33,989 nt of DNA from Listeria cornellensis FSL F6-0969 (GTDB taxonomy: Bacteria > Bacillota > Bacilli > Lactobacillales > Listeriaceae). The notes below the pieces were generated by a model that was not told where the DNA came from, searched no databases, and was given only the letters and a program-made list of their open reading frames with translations. The stretch lies in NCBI RefSeq assembly GCF_000525855.1, contig NZ_AODE01000001.1:1-33989 (forward strand), written 5' to 3'. The position numbers and the translations under genes were made by a program. Positions 8,997 through 18,819 of this stretch are shown here, one piece after another (within the stretch, counting starts at the first letter, position 1; every line of letters starts with the position of its first letter).

Positions 8997-10201
8997 ATGG
9001 AGAAGGCGCAACAACGAAAAAGTATACTGCCTATTTTATTTCTAGGTTACATTGCGATTTACATTGATAAGCTGGTAATTGGGATCATCGCAGTCCCACT
9101 TGCAGAACAATTGAATCTCAGCATCGACGAGAAGAGTTACATATTTTCAGCTTTTTTTTATCGGTTACTCGATTATGCAAATCCCGTTCGGCTATTTAAA
9201 TGACAAGTTAGGATCCAAATTTGTGCTCATTATTTCACTGTCCATCATTACCGTGGCATCCATTATTTTTGGCTCGGCAACAACGCTTATAACCCTCATA
9301 GCCGCCCGTTTCTTCGCAGGAATCGGTCACGCGGGTTATCCAACATCCTCAGCCAGAACTGTAACCGACACATATCCAATGGAAAAAAGAACGTGGGCCC
9401 AATCGATTCTAATCTCCACATCAGGCATCGCATCTATCATTGGACCGCTACTTATCCCCGTTGTCATCGGAGCATTCGGTTGGCGCGGCGCCGTCTTTTG
9501 CATTGCTTTTCTATTCGTATTGGCGCTAATCTTAGTTATCTGGAAACTACCAAATACGCATAAAGAAAAAAAAACAAAGTAACCAGCCAAAAGTCAAAGC
9601 TGCAATGCCATTTTGGAAAGTAGTCACGAATCCCGTCGTTGTCCTGTTATTTATCGCGATGTGTAGCATCAATATCGTTCTATATACGATCGCTAACTGG
9701 ACACCGACCTATTTAGCAGACGAACGCGGTGTATCACTTATCATGATCTCCATCATCGTTGCTATCGCAGGGTTCGGTAGTTTACTTGGTAGTTTTGGGA
9801 CAGCGTACATTGTTGGACGCTATTTCCAACATCGCGAAAAACGCGTCATCTTTGTCTTAGCGCTCATCACGGCAGGTTCCGCGCTCCTCGTTTACCAATC
9901 CGAAAGCATCGCCATGCTCACATTCTGGCTTTTCCTATGCTACATGTGCTCCGTCATGATTTTCTCAACCATGTTCACCTTACCACTCAAACGGTTGCAT
10001 GAATCAATAGTCGGCACAGCGACCGGCGTCGTCAACACAGGCGCAACACTCGGCGGCGTTTTTGCACCAATGATCGTGGCCCAACTCGTAGGCACATTCG
10101 GCAACTACCAAGCCGTTTTCGTAGCCATCGCAGTAGCTGCGCTAATCACATGCCTGTTCGTTATCTTTATTCCAAACATGAAAACCATCCAAAAAGCATA
10201 A
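8997..10201 (+). CDS. Major facilitator superfamily transporter (two frameshifts)
   Basis: A 12-segment MFS carrier of about 400 residues once two frame breaks are removed. In the T run 9152-9159, seven T rather than eight gives FSAFFIGYSIMQIPFGYLND, including the conserved loop 2-3 motif GYLNDKLGSK. In the A run 9566-9574, eight A rather than nine gives HKEKKQSNQPKVKAAMPFW through the central cytoplasmic loop. The first helix reads IAIYIDKLVIG, resembling organic-anion/sugar-acid symporters (ACS family); the substrate is unknown. It has its own promoter and converges on an AraC regulator across a shared terminator. Its neighbours on the other side are amidohydrolases, so uptake of an acylated compound is possible but speculative. 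Confidence 0.85.
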
Positions 10202-10242
10202 AAAAATGTGCCGGCGAGCTTCCCATTTTCGCTGGCACATTT
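10201..10242. terminator. Bidirectional terminator between MFS and AraC genes
   Basis: Stem AAATGTGCCGGCGA pairs with TCGCTGGCACATTT, with one G-U pair, between convergent genes. The A-rich 5' flank serves as a U tract for the minus strand. Confidence 0.85.
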
Positions 10243-10248
10243 CTATTC

Positions 10249-12590
10249 CTAAATCGTCCTCCGAAACTCATAAAAATGAATCGCATTCACATCTAAATAC
10301 GCATAAAACGACCAATCATCCGTCATCACTTCATCACTCACCGAAAGCTTAGGAACCGAAGCCTGCGCCGCATAATCCAGCACTTCCTGATCCAATCCAT
10401 GCCGACTATTTAACTCCCAATACTTCGAATAAAGCGCACCATTATCGCGATCAAACTGAAACGTCCGCAACTGATAATGTCCTGGCAAAAGTCCTTTCAA
10501 ACGAATATGCGACTCTTTCCGATAATCCTGCAAAAGCGAATCCTCCACCGAATAAAGCGGATTAAAATGCATACAGTTCAGCAGAACCAACTGATATCCG
10601 TCCTCAAACTCCGTCAAAATAAAATCATTTCCACAGGCCACAATCTCCCCACGTAGCCGTTCCTTAAATTTTAGCGCATAAAAAGCAGGGCGTTTCCCAT
10701 TGAAAAAATGGAACAATTCCAGCCCGTCTAATCGAATACTCCGTTCCTTCCACTCATCCTCATGCAGTTCCGTATTAATCCAAAAACCAAGCCCATCCAC
10801 TTCCGAACTCACAGCAAGCACCGTCTGAAAAATCAATGCACCTCGAAAAAAAGTCCCATTCGTATAACGCGTATTTCCCGTCAACGTATTCCAATTAATG
10901 AGGATGAGCGGCTTATCCAATTGATGCGACCGCAAATACTGCTTCAACTTCCGCGTTTTCGACAACACATAATCTTGCGTCACTATAAACTCCGCATGTG
11001 CACTCTTACTAAAATCAACGGCTTCATTCTGATTTGCATTAAACGCGATAAAATCAATCTGATTCGCCGCCTCCGCCATCCATTCATGGTTCGAAAGAGG
11101 AGCCTCCCGTCGCTCTGAAAACGGCAAATAACTCCCAACTTGAATCCGTACGTCAAAACGCTTCAACACTGTATGTAGTCTCACATACACGCGTTGCAAT
11201 TCCTTCTTAGAAACCGCCGTCAAATGCGGCTCAAAATACATGAAATACCACTGACTCACAAATTGCCGTCCAAAAACGTGCATCATATGACGAAGAAAAT
11301 GCTCCAATTTTTCAAAAAAAGCATCCTCATCCACTGAAATCTCCTGATACTCCATCCGAATGAATAATCCTAAATCCAACTTTTTCAAATAAGCAATCGC
11401 CAAATCCGCGTTCGCATACGGAGAAGAAGTCGGGACTTTTTCATCCGTCTCCTTGTCAGGCAGGAGCGTCGAGCCCTGAATCAAATGTCGAATCCCAACA
11501 TACCGCACAGAAAGCTCCTCCTTCGCCATCACAAGCTGCGTCTGCACATTCTCCTTCAACACTTCGCGCAATTCACCAATCGTCAAAATATGCATCGCGT
11601 CCGGAATTGCAGTCGGCTTACTAGAAGCAATCGAGATCGTTTTCTTCTCAAACGGTGCCTTGTCCACAAAATGAACTTGCTCCGCAGCTTGGCGGTATGT
11701 TGCCAGTTTCGCTAAAAGACTCGGCGATTGCACAACACGCTTCGTTTGCGTCGTCAAAATCTCCGGCTTATCAGCAATAGAGACACCGCCAGCCAATGCT
11801 TCCTGACGATACGTAGCAGGCGTTTTTCCATAGTGAGCCTTGAAAGACGTCGTGAAATTTTTAGGTGAGGAAAAACCATTTTTCTGCGCAATTTGCGAAA
11901 TATTAGCCGAACTTGTACGCAAATCCTCCAAACTATACTTCAACCGAATCTGCGTCAAATACTGCAGGAAACCAAGCCCCGTCACTTTTTTGAAATAACG
12001 CGATAAATAAGACGTAGACAGAAATTCCTGCTCCGCGATATCCTGCAACGTAATCGGCTCATCAAACTGCTGCTCCAATTGCTGCGTAATGCGTGTAATC
12101 CGCGTATCATGAACACTAATACCATCCTGCGTAGACAATTCTTTTTTTAAAAAAATCGTGTCAGAAGCAACATAATCTGAAAAAGCGCGCTTTGCATCTC
12201 CAATCTACTACTTTCCGCTTTATGTGACTGCGCAATCATCATCTCGGCCAGATACTTCCGCAATAACGTCATCATTTTTTCCCGTCCAGGATCAATCCGA
12301 CTTGACACGCAATCGAAAGCCAACTGAAAATAATCCGCATAATACGACGTGAAAAAAGGACTCGTAATATGTAGGCGAATCATAATCGTATCGTCCACAC
12401 CACGTGCCGTGTAGGCTTCATTATGATTCAGGACAACCAAATCATTTTCCATAAGCGAAAAATCATGCTCCGAAAGCGAAATCATTAGCTCGCCCTGAAT
12501 CACAAAGAGAATCGTTGTGCCAGCATGTTCTTCTGGCGCTAAATACGTTACGTTTTCAAGCTGAATCGAGTAATCATCTTTTCTCCCCAC
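10249..12590 (-). CDS. AraC-family regulator with cupin-like N-terminus and GH39-like C-terminal domain (frameshifted)
   Basis: Reads as one protein of about 779 residues. Residues about 1-140 form a cupin-type sensor (LENVTYLAPEEHAGTTILFV). Next is an AraC double helix-turn-helix (ITLQDIAEQEFLSTSYLSRYF; NISQIAQKNGFSSPKNFTTSF, then YGKTPATYR). A C-terminal half of about 480 residues resembles a family-39 glycosidase barrel (QWYFMYFEPHL, FIAFNANQ, PLILINWNTLTGNT, GLGFWINTEL). The frame breaks where seven T meet seven A (12142-12155); removing one from each joins RFF-KKELSTQDG. Start is GTG 12590 behind AGGAGG, 8 bp away. Such fusions are presumed carbohydrate-sensing regulators; ligand and targets are unknown, though the convergent MFS gene is a candidate. 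Confidence 0.8.
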
Positions 12591-12648
12591 AAAAATCGCC
12601 TCCTAATAACTCCATTATACCGGAAAAATTGGAAATAAAAAGTATTTA

Positions 12649-12907
12649 CTCAGGGTGTCGACAAACGCCCATTTTTGTTGTGGGTCTTTGAAATGAAACG
12701 AAATAGAGCCTCCATATGCAAAGGAACAAAGTGAATTTGTAGTCCTTTTAAAAGCTCCGTTCCGATGCTCTTCTACACTGCTTTTCGCATAACTTCTCAC
12801 ATGGTCGGGGATAATACTCCCTCCCTGTTTTCAGTCAATGTACTACAGTACACTCCGCTTCGGTACTCGCTTTTGCCTAGAAACTAAACATTTGTCGACA
12901 CGCTGAG
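12649..12907. repeat. 259-bp element with 19-bp terminal inverted repeats (MITE-like)
   Basis: The ends CTCAGGGTGTCGACAAACG (12649-12667) and, reverse-complemented, CTCAGCGTGTCGACAAATG (12889-12907) match at 17 of 19 positions. No convincing gene lies inside; the 61-codon minus frame 12615-12800 crosses the end and looks accidental. Near the right end is TGTAC-TACA-GTACA followed by CTCCGCTTC, a motif shared with the hairpin repeats near trpS and oppA2. I see no target duplication. It separates the AraC gene promoter from that of clpB. Confidence 0.65.
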
Positions 12908-12969
12908 GTTTTGCGGGAGATCACGTGAACTAGTTTTTCTACAGACTGTTATTCTTTCGACCGTTTTCT

Positions 12970-13024
12970 TTGGACAAAAAGGATAAAAAAGACTATAATA
13001 ACTGTATGGTCAGTAAAGGTCAGG
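12970..13024 (+). promoter_or_regulatory. clpB promoter with CtsR operator
   Basis: TTGGAC (12970-12975), 18 bp, TATAAT (12994-12999). Directly downstream is GGTCAGTAAAGGTCAG (13008-13023), a tandem heptad matching the CtsR consensus for class III heat-shock genes. Binding there would block the transcription start, so clpB should be derepressed by heat or protein damage. ctsR itself is not in the window. Confidence 0.85.
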
Positions 13025-13114
13025 TTAGGAAAAACTCGTTCTTAGAGCGGAGGATTTTTCACAGATGACCACTTATAATAGAAATAATTACTTGAAATGA
13101 GGTGCGTCAAACTT

Positions 13115-15709
13115 ATGGAAATGCAGAAATTTACACAACAAGTCCAGGAGACAATCGCGTCAGCCCAACAATTAGCCATCGAAGGCAAACAACAACAAAT
13201 CGACACGCTACACGTATTCGCGGTACTTTTAGAGCATAGCGATTTTACGAAGCGGGTGTATGAAGTCGCGGAAGTAGACGCGAAGCAGTTACTAAAAACA
13301 ATACAAAATGAAATAGAGAAATTACCGAGCGTGACGGGAAGCAACGTGCAATACGGCCAAGCGATGAGTTCTTCGCTGTACGAATTGGTGGCAGATGCCG
13401 AGAAAGAACGTCAAAAATTAGAAGACGATTACGTATCCACGGAGCACTTGTTGCTAGCCGTGATGGATCAGAAAAAAAGCCCAATCACAGAAGCGATAGG
13501 GATTCCGAAAAAACAGTTAAACGAAGCCATTTTACAAATCAGAGGAGGAAAACGAGTGACAACACAAAATGCAGAAGAACAATATGAAGCATTATTAAAA
13601 TACGGTCGCGATTTAGTCGCAGAAGTTCGCACGGGAAAAATCGATCCAGTTATCGGTCGTGACGCGGAAATTCGCAATGTCATCCGAATATTATCGCGAA
13701 AAACGAAAAATAACCCAGTCTTAATCGGGGAACCTGGCGTTGGTAAAACCGCGATTGTGGAGGGCTTGGCGCAACGGATTGTGCGCAAAGACGTGCCAGA
13801 AGGCTTGAAGGATAAAACGATTATCTCGCTTGATATCGGTTCGCTGATTGCCGGCGCGAAATATCGCGGTGAATTTGAAGAGCGTTTGAAAGCCGTCCTG
13901 CAGGAAGTGAAGGATAGCGACGGCCAAATTTTGCTATTTATCGATGAAATCCACACGATTGTCGGCGCTGGAAAAACCGATGGCGCGATGGATGCCGGCA
14001 ATATGCTAAAACCAATGCTTGCCCGTGGTGAACTTCATTGTATCGGCGCTACTACATTGGATGAATATCGCCAATACATCGAAAAAGATCCAGCTCTAGA
14101 ACGCCGATTCCAAAAGGTACTTGTACCAGAGCCAACCGTCGAAGATACCGTATCAATTTTGCGTGGTTTGAAAGAACGTTTTGAAATTCATCATGGAGTT
14201 AATATTCATGATAACGCGCTTGTGGCGGCGGCGAGCTTGTCTAATCGCTACATCACGGATCGGTTTTTGCCAGATAAGGCGATTGATTTGGTCGATGAGG
14301 CTTGCGCTACGATTCGCGTGGAAATTGATTCGATGCCAAGTGAGCTCGACGAAGTAACGCGTAAAGTGATGCAGCTAGAAATCGAAGAAGCAGCGCTAAA
14401 AGAAGAGAAGGACCCAGCGAGTGAACGCCGTTTGGAAATGTTGCAAAAAGAGCTTGCTGATTACAAAGAAGAAGCTCACAAAATGAAGTCAAAATGGGAA
14501 TCTGAGAAGCATGAAATTAGCCAAATCCGTGAAGTTCGCGAACAAATCGATCATTTGCGTCACGAATTAGAAGAAGCAGAGAATAATTATGATTTGAATA
14601 AAGCCGCCGAACTCCGTCATGGTCGCATTCCTGAGGTCGAGAAGGAATTGGCGCGATTGGAAGAAGAGAATCGCGAGAAGACGGCAAATGAGGATCGACT
14701 TTTACAAGAAGAGGTAACGGAGAATGAAATTGCGGATATCGTTGGCAGATGGACCGGGATCCCAGTGGCGAAACTGGTCGAAGGAGAACGCGAGAAGTTG
14801 TTGAAACTAGCGGATTCTCTCCAAGAAAAAGTCATCGGTCAGGAAAACGCGGTGCAACTCGTAAGTGACGCCGTGATTCGTGCGCGTGCTGGTATTAAAG
14901 ATCCGCGGCGCCCAATCGGTTCATTTATTTTCCTAGGCCCAACAGGTGTCGGAAAAACCGAACTTGCCAAAGCGCTGGCCTTTAATCTTTTCGATTCGGA
15001 AGATCATATGATTCGGATTGATATGTCAGAATACATGGAGAAACATGCGGTATCAAGGCTTGTAGGTGCGCCACCTGGTTATATTGGTTATGAAGAGGGC
15101 GGTCAGCTAACCGAAGCCGTTCGCCGCAACCCGTACTCGATTATTTTGCTAGATGAAATTGAAAAAGCGCATCCCGACGTGTTCAATATTTTACTCCAAG
15201 TGTTGGATGATGGCCGGATTACCGATTCCCAAGGACGCCTGATTGACTTTAAAAATACGGTGATTATTATGACATCGAATATTGGTTCTACGATGTTGCT
15301 TGAACGCACGGTGGACGGTGAAATTTCTGAGAAACTGGAAGAGGATGTCCTCGAAGTTTTACAAGCCTCGTTTAAGCCTGAATTTTTGAACCGTGTAGAC
15401 GATATTATTCTGTTCAAACCGTTGACACTAGACAATATTAAAGGCATTGTGGAGAAAGTTGTTGCGGAATTGCAAGTCCGCCTCGCGGGTCAAGAAATCA
15501 AGATTACGATGACCGACGACGCGAAACGCTTTATCGCCGAAGAGGCATACGACCCAATTTACGGCGCGCGTCCATTGAAACGCTACATCACACGACAAAT
15601 CGAAACCCCACTTGCTCGAGAAATCGTCGCCGGAAAAATCATGCCACATTCGGAAGTCGCGATTACGCTGCAAGACGGCCGATTTGATTTTGAAATTTTA
15701 GGGGAATAA
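13115..15709 (+). CDS. clpB: ATP-dependent disaggregase ClpB
   Basis: A hexameric AAA+ chaperone that pulls polypeptides from aggregates together with DnaK. 864 residues, normal length: Clp N-domain (1-145, [18 protein letters not shown]), first AAA domain with Walker [10 protein letters not shown] near 200 and Walker [11 protein letters not shown], a long coiled middle domain (about 400-520, rich in E, K, L heptads) that distinguishes ClpB from ClpC, second AAA domain with GPTGVGKTE near 600 and [11 protein letters not shown], and the C-terminal small domain. I chose ATG 13115, which gives the family N-terminus; ATG 13097 adds six residues. Intact, unlike many neighbours. Controlled by the upstream CtsR site. 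Confidence 0.98.
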   Translation: MEMQKFTQQVQETIASAQQLAIEGKQQQIDTLHVFAVLLEHSDFTKRVYEVAEVDAKQLLKTIQNEIEKLPSVTGSNVQYGQAMSSSLYELVADAEKERQKLEDDYVSTEHLLLAVMDQKKSPITEAIGIPKKQLNEAILQIRGGKRVTTQNAEEQYEALLKYGRDLVAEVRTGKIDPVIGRDAEIRNVIRILSRKTKNNPVLIGEPGVGKTAIVEGLAQRIVRKDVPEGLKDKTIISLDIGSLIAGAKYRGEFEERLKAVLQEVKDSDGQILLFIDEIHTIVGAGKTDGAMDAGNMLKPMLARGELHCIGATTLDEYRQYIEKDPALERRFQKVLVPEPTVEDTVSILRGLKERFEIHHGVNIHDNALVAAASLSNRYITDRFLPDKAIDLVDEACATIRVEIDSMPSELDEVTRKVMQLEIEEAALKEEKDPASERRLEMLQKELADYKEEAHKMKSKWESEKHEISQIREVREQIDHLRHELEEAENNYDLNKAAELRHGRIPEVEKELARLEEENREKTANEDRLLQEEVTENEIADIVGRWTGIPVAKLVEGEREKLLKLADSLQEKVIGQENAVQLVSDAVIRARAGIKDPRRPIGSFIFLGPTGVGKTELAKALAFNLFDSEDHMIRIDMSEYMEKHAVSRLVGAPPGYIGYEEGGQLTEAVRRNPYSIILLDEIEKAHPDVFNILLQVLDDGRITDSQGRLIDFKNTVIIMTSNIGSTMLLERTVDGEISEKLEEDVLEVLQASFKPEFLNRVDDIILFKPLTLDNIKGIVEKVVAELQVRLAGQEIKITMTDDAKRFIAEEAYDPIYGARPLKRYITRQIETPLAREIVAGKIMPHSEVAITLQDGRFDFEILGE

Positions 15710-15710
15710 A

Positions 15711-15754
15711 AAAAAGCGCTTGGCCGAGACTTGCATTCTGGGTCAGGCGTTTTA
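15711..15754 (+). terminator. Possible clpB terminator
   Basis: An imperfect stem, AAAAGCGCTTGGCC with GGGTCAGGCGTTTT, just after the clpB stop. Weak because the arms are not fully complementary. Confidence 0.4.
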
Positions 15755-15817
15755 TACTTAACATATAGGGAACAAAGTAAGTGGGTACGAAAACGAAACG
15801 TGGAGAGGATGAAAGAA

Positions 15818-16508
15818 ATGAAATTAGTATTGATTCGTCATGGGCAAAGTGAATGGAACAAATTGAACCTTTTTACAGGCTGGCATGATGTTGACCTGTC
15901 AGAACAAGGTGTAGAAGAAGCGAAAAAAGCGGGGAAACTGATCAAAGAAGCAGGACTCCAATTTGACGTTGCCTTCACATCCGTCCTAACCCGCGCGATT
16001 AAAACGCTCGATTATGCGTTGGAAGGCTCCGAGCAGTTATGGGTCCCAGTCTACAAATCATGGCGCTTAAACGAACGTCACTACGGCGCGCTTCAAGGCT
16101 TGAATAAACAAGAAACCGCTGATAAATATGGCGCAGACCAAGTCCAATTATGGCGTCGCAGCTACGATACGTTACCACCACTTTTGGAAGAAAATGACGA
16201 ACGCCAAGCAAAAAAATGACCGTCGCTATCAGTTGCTAGATACGAGCGCGATTCCAACTGGTGAAAACTTGAAAGTGACATTAGAACGCGTGATTCCGTA
16301 TTGGATGGACACGATTGCCCCTGAAATCAAAAGCGGTAAACGTGTTGTCATTGCAGCACACGGTAATAGTTTGCGAGCATTGGTGAAATTTCTTGAAGGT
16401 ATTAGCGACGATGATATTATGGAACTCGAGATTCCAACCGGTGTGCCGTTAGTGTACGAATTGGATGCGGATTTGAAACCAACGAACAAATATTACTTAG
16501 GTGAATAA
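15818..16508 (+). CDS. gpmA: 2,3-bisphosphoglycerate-dependent phosphoglycerate mutase (one frameshift)
   Basis: Interconverts 3- and 2-phosphoglycerate in glycolysis. 229 residues after repair. The phosphohistidine motif [10 protein letters not shown] (His8), the [14 protein letters not shown] segment, [12 protein letters not shown] and the second catalytic histidine [12 protein letters not shown] are all present. The frame breaks at the A run 16210-16216; six A instead of seven gives [14 protein letters not shown]. Start ATG 15818 follows TGGAGAGG at normal spacing, whereas the earlier ATG is too close to it. Listeria places this gene next to clpB. A strong terminator follows. Confidence 0.93.
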
Positions 16509-16510
16509 AT

Positions 16511-16551
16511 AAAAAAAGTATGTTAACCAAATTGGTCAACATACTTTTTTT
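16511..16551. terminator. Bidirectional terminator after gpmA and DUF2929 gene
   Basis: Stem AAAAAAAGTATGTTAACC pairs with GGTCAACATACTTTTTTT, one mismatch, between convergent genes. Confidence 0.92.
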
Positions 16552-16738
16552 ATTTAATATCGTAGGTTTCGCTTTCTTTTGGCATCAATACAGGAATTAA
16601 GAAAATCGCGATAGAGATAGCGACCGCCATAATAGTTCCCATTGTGAAATCGTAAGTCGTTGCAATAACCGAAGCCGCAACATACTCAGACATTTGAGCT
16701 AAAATAAACACCCAGAAAAATGTAATGATATAACGCAT
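16550..16738 (-). CDS. DUF2929 (YjzD-like) small membrane protein
   Basis: 62 residues with two predicted membrane segments (about 3-24 and 33-51), beginning MRYIITFFWVFILAQMSEYV, which matches the YjzD/DUF2929 family of short Firmicute proteins. Function unknown. A ribosome site GGAGG lies 8 bp upstream. B. subtilis also keeps a YjzD gene near fabHA-fabF, so the neighbourhood is conserved, although here an accessory cassette separates it from fabH. Confidence 0.85.
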   Translation of the reverse strand: MRYIITFFWVFILAQMSEYVAASVIATTYDFTMGTIMAVAISIAIFLIPVLMPKESETYDIK

Positions 16739-16880
16739 GACACAACACCTCCGTTCAAGGATTCCTCGACCTATTCTAGCATAAAAAGGAGCGATTGAAC
16801 AAGTATTTGTTTATTGCAAGATAGGAATAGTTTTTAAGTATAAAAATAATCTAGGGCTTATAAGTAAAATGGAAAAGGTC

Positions 16881-16946
16881 TTGTGGAATTATCATGATAA
16901 TTGTGTTTTATTAAATATCATGATAAAATACAATTATCGTGATAAA
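16881..16946 (+). promoter_or_regulatory. Promoter overlapped by three palindromic operators (autoregulation of the NTase cassette)
   Basis: Three near-identical 12-bp palindromes, TTATCATGATAA (16889-16900), ATATCATGATAA (16915-16926) and TTATCGTGATAA (16934-16945), stand ahead of the cassette. A promoter TTGTGT (16901-16906), 17 bp, TAAAAT (16924-16929) fits between them: the first site lies just upstream of the -35, the second overlaps the -10, the third covers the start region. This geometry suggests repression by the HTH protein encoded immediately downstream, as AbiEi-type antitoxins do. Confidence 0.7.
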
Positions 16947-16963
16947 TTGAAAGGTAGTTGACT

Positions 16964-17930
16964 ATGAAAATAGAACCCTTGAGGAAAATATTCGATAAAT
17001 TGGGTATTGATGTGAATTTTTTTGACCTAGATATTTCTTTGCCATTAGCGTACCAGGCAAAGTTTGATATGAAAGGAATAAGATTTTATAATCAATTAAC
17101 TTACTTACTCGTAAAGGAAACGAGGCCGGGGACACTCGAAAGCTTTATTCAGCAAGCGGAATTTATTGCTGAAAAAAGCGGTTTAGATTATATTCTAACG
17201 TTCACGACTATTACGAATGAGGACAAACGATTATTATTAAAAGCTAGGATACCGTTCGCAGATAGTAAGGGGAATTTATTTTTGCCAGAGCTAGGGTTGG
17301 TATTAGCAAAACAAAAAGAAGTAATATTTAAGGAAAAATTTAAACCAAGCGAACAATTGATATTTTCATACATTATAGGCTTTGCAAAAGAAAAATTAGA
17401 TTTAACTGAAATTCAAAACGTTACAGGTATTTCGGTTCCAACTATATACAGATCATTAAGAAAGTTTGTATCCCAAAATTGGTTAGGATCAGAATATGGG
17501 GAATACTATTTTAAAAAAAAACAAGAGAGAAATATATGAGGAAGGAGAGGCATTTTTATTTGATCCTATAAAGCAAAAAATATATATAGAAGAACAAGAT
17601 TTAGATAAATTATGGATAGAAAACCGTAAGCAATATGGATATGCAGGACATTTTGCACTTTCAAAAATATCGATGTTAGACGAGACGAAAAAAGCAGTCG
17701 CTATGTCTAGTAAAGATTTTAATCAAGTAATGAAGAGCGGTACGATGGACTACTACGAAAAACCGATTCCAGGATTGATAGAATTACAGCTGTGGTACTA
17801 CACGCCGATTATAGTGGATAATATCATTGACCCGTTTTCTTTGTATGTAAGTTTGAAGGACGACGAAGATCCACGTGTAGCGCTTGAAGTATCTGAGTTA
17901 TTACAATTACAGTTAGGAGATAGTGTCTAG
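16964..17930 (+). CDS. HTH protein, probable AbiEi-like antitoxin/regulator (one frameshift)
   Basis: About 321 residues after repair. N-terminal half (1-130) contains LDYILTFTTIT and ARIPFADSKGNLFLPELGLVL, a segment I recognise only loosely from viral-defence regulators. A winged-helix/HTH follows at about 135-185 (LDLTEIQNVTGISVPTIYRSL). The C-terminal half (about 190-321) is of unknown fold. The frame breaks in the A run 17513-17521; eight A instead of nine restores YYFKKNKREIYEEGEAF. Start ATG 16964 behind AAAGG. Its stop TAG abuts the ATG of the nucleotidyltransferase gene with no gap, so the two are coupled. Visibly AT-richer than its neighbours, consistent with acquisition. Antitoxin role is inferred from pairing, HTH and operators. 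Confidence 0.65.
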
Positions 17931-18674
17931 ATGCCAGCCAATTATAATCAGAAATTTAAAGATGCATTTGAAGGTTTTGAAAACTACTACGTCATTATTG
18001 GTGGAACAGCAGCTTCATTTATCTTAGATAGTCGAGGATTGGAAAGTCGAACAACGAAAGACTATGATATGGTTATTGTAAAAAAAGATAGGCTTTTCTT
18101 TAGGATACTTGAAACATTTTTGGAAGAGGGAAGTTACCGACCTCATCTGACCGATAATGAACAACTTTACAGATTTACAACGGATGAAATAGACTATCCT
18201 AAAATGATTGAACTTTTTAGTAAAGAACCCTTTCCACTTTCAGGGCATGGACGGATTACGCCACTACCTTTTGATGATGGTATGAGCATGTCTGCACTCC
18301 TGCTAGATACAGATTATTATGATTTGTTGATTGAAGGTTCGGAGTTAGTTAATGGATATTCTGTTTTAACAGATAAAAATTTAATAATCTTTAAAGCAAA
18401 AGCTTGGCTAGACTTAAAAGGCAGGAAAGAAAAAGGCGAACAAGTGGGCAGTAAGAATATCAAAAAACATCTTAATGACATTGCTCGCCTCATTGGTGCA
18501 TTATCAGACACTGAAAAACCCAAGATTCCTGTCCCTATTCAGAAAGATCTTAATAAATTTTTAGCAGAATTAAGTTTAGATTCGATACCTACTCAAGCAA
18601 CGCTCACAAAACAGGAAATTTTTGATCGTTTACATGAGCTTTTAAGTGAAACTCCCAATAATAATAAAAAATAG
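17931..18674 (+). CDS. AbiEii/AbiGii-like nucleotidyltransferase, probable toxin
   Basis: A 247-residue protein with the nucleotidyltransferase signature: VIIGGTAASFIL (Gly24-Gly25), then R40-T-T-K-D44-Y-D46, giving the hG[GS]...DxD pattern, and a plausible third acidic residue E94 in MIELF. The helical C-terminal half contains LIIFKAKAWLDLKGR and KHLNDIARLIGAL, as in the AbiEii/MenT family. Family members transfer nucleotides, for example to tRNA acceptor ends, and halt growth; that activity is not shown here. It directly follows the HTH gene (TAG then ATG) with AGGAG upstream, the standard order of antitoxin then toxin. The reading frame is intact. A hairpin terminator closes the cassette. 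Confidence 0.78.
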   Translation: MPANYNQKFKDAFEGFENYYVIIGGTAASFILDSRGLESRTTKDYDMVIVKKDRLFFRILETFLEEGSYRPHLTDNEQLYRFTTDEIDYPKMIELFSKEPFPLSGHGRITPLPFDDGMSMSALLLDTDYYDLLIEGSELVNGYSVLTDKNLIIFKAKAWLDLKGRKEKGEQVGSKNIKKHLNDIARLIGALSDTEKPKIPVPIQKDLNKFLAELSLDSIPTQATLTKQEIFDRLHELLSETPNNNKK

Positions 18675-18684
18675 CTAGTACAAT

Positions 18685-18732
18685 ATACGCTTGTCAACTT
18701 TATATATTAACTTGACAAGCGTATGTTATTCT
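18685..18732 (+). terminator. Terminator-like hairpin closing the NTase cassette
   Basis: A perfect 13-bp stem, ATACGCTTGTCAA with TTGACAAGCGTAT. The following T tract is weak (GTTATTCT), so it may serve as a strand-symmetric boundary as much as a classical terminator. Confidence 0.65.
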
Positions 18733-18774
18733 AACGTTAATATGTAAACGATAGACCGAACTAGGAAGTTTCTA

Positions 18775-18819
18775 TTGTTAAAAATATGAATCTCTGTTAA
18801 AATTAGTACCAGGTAATAA
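18775..18819 (+). promoter_or_regulatory. fabHF promoter with FapR operator
   Basis: TTGTTA (18775-18780), 17 bp, TAAAAT (18798-18803), immediately followed by TTAGTACCAGGTAATAA (18803-18819), which matches the FapR consensus TTAGTACCTGATACTAA at 14 of 17 positions. FapR represses fatty-acid synthesis genes and is released by malonyl-CoA. The operator overlaps the expected start site, about 300 bp ahead of fabH. Confidence 0.82.

Noticed and set aside
12615-12800. 61-codon minus-strand frame upstream of clpB
   Set aside because: It crosses the end of the inverted-repeat element, has no ribosome site and resembles no family.
13042-15673. Minus-strand frames opposite clpB
   Set aside because: They mirror codon usage of the well-supported clpB and match no protein family.
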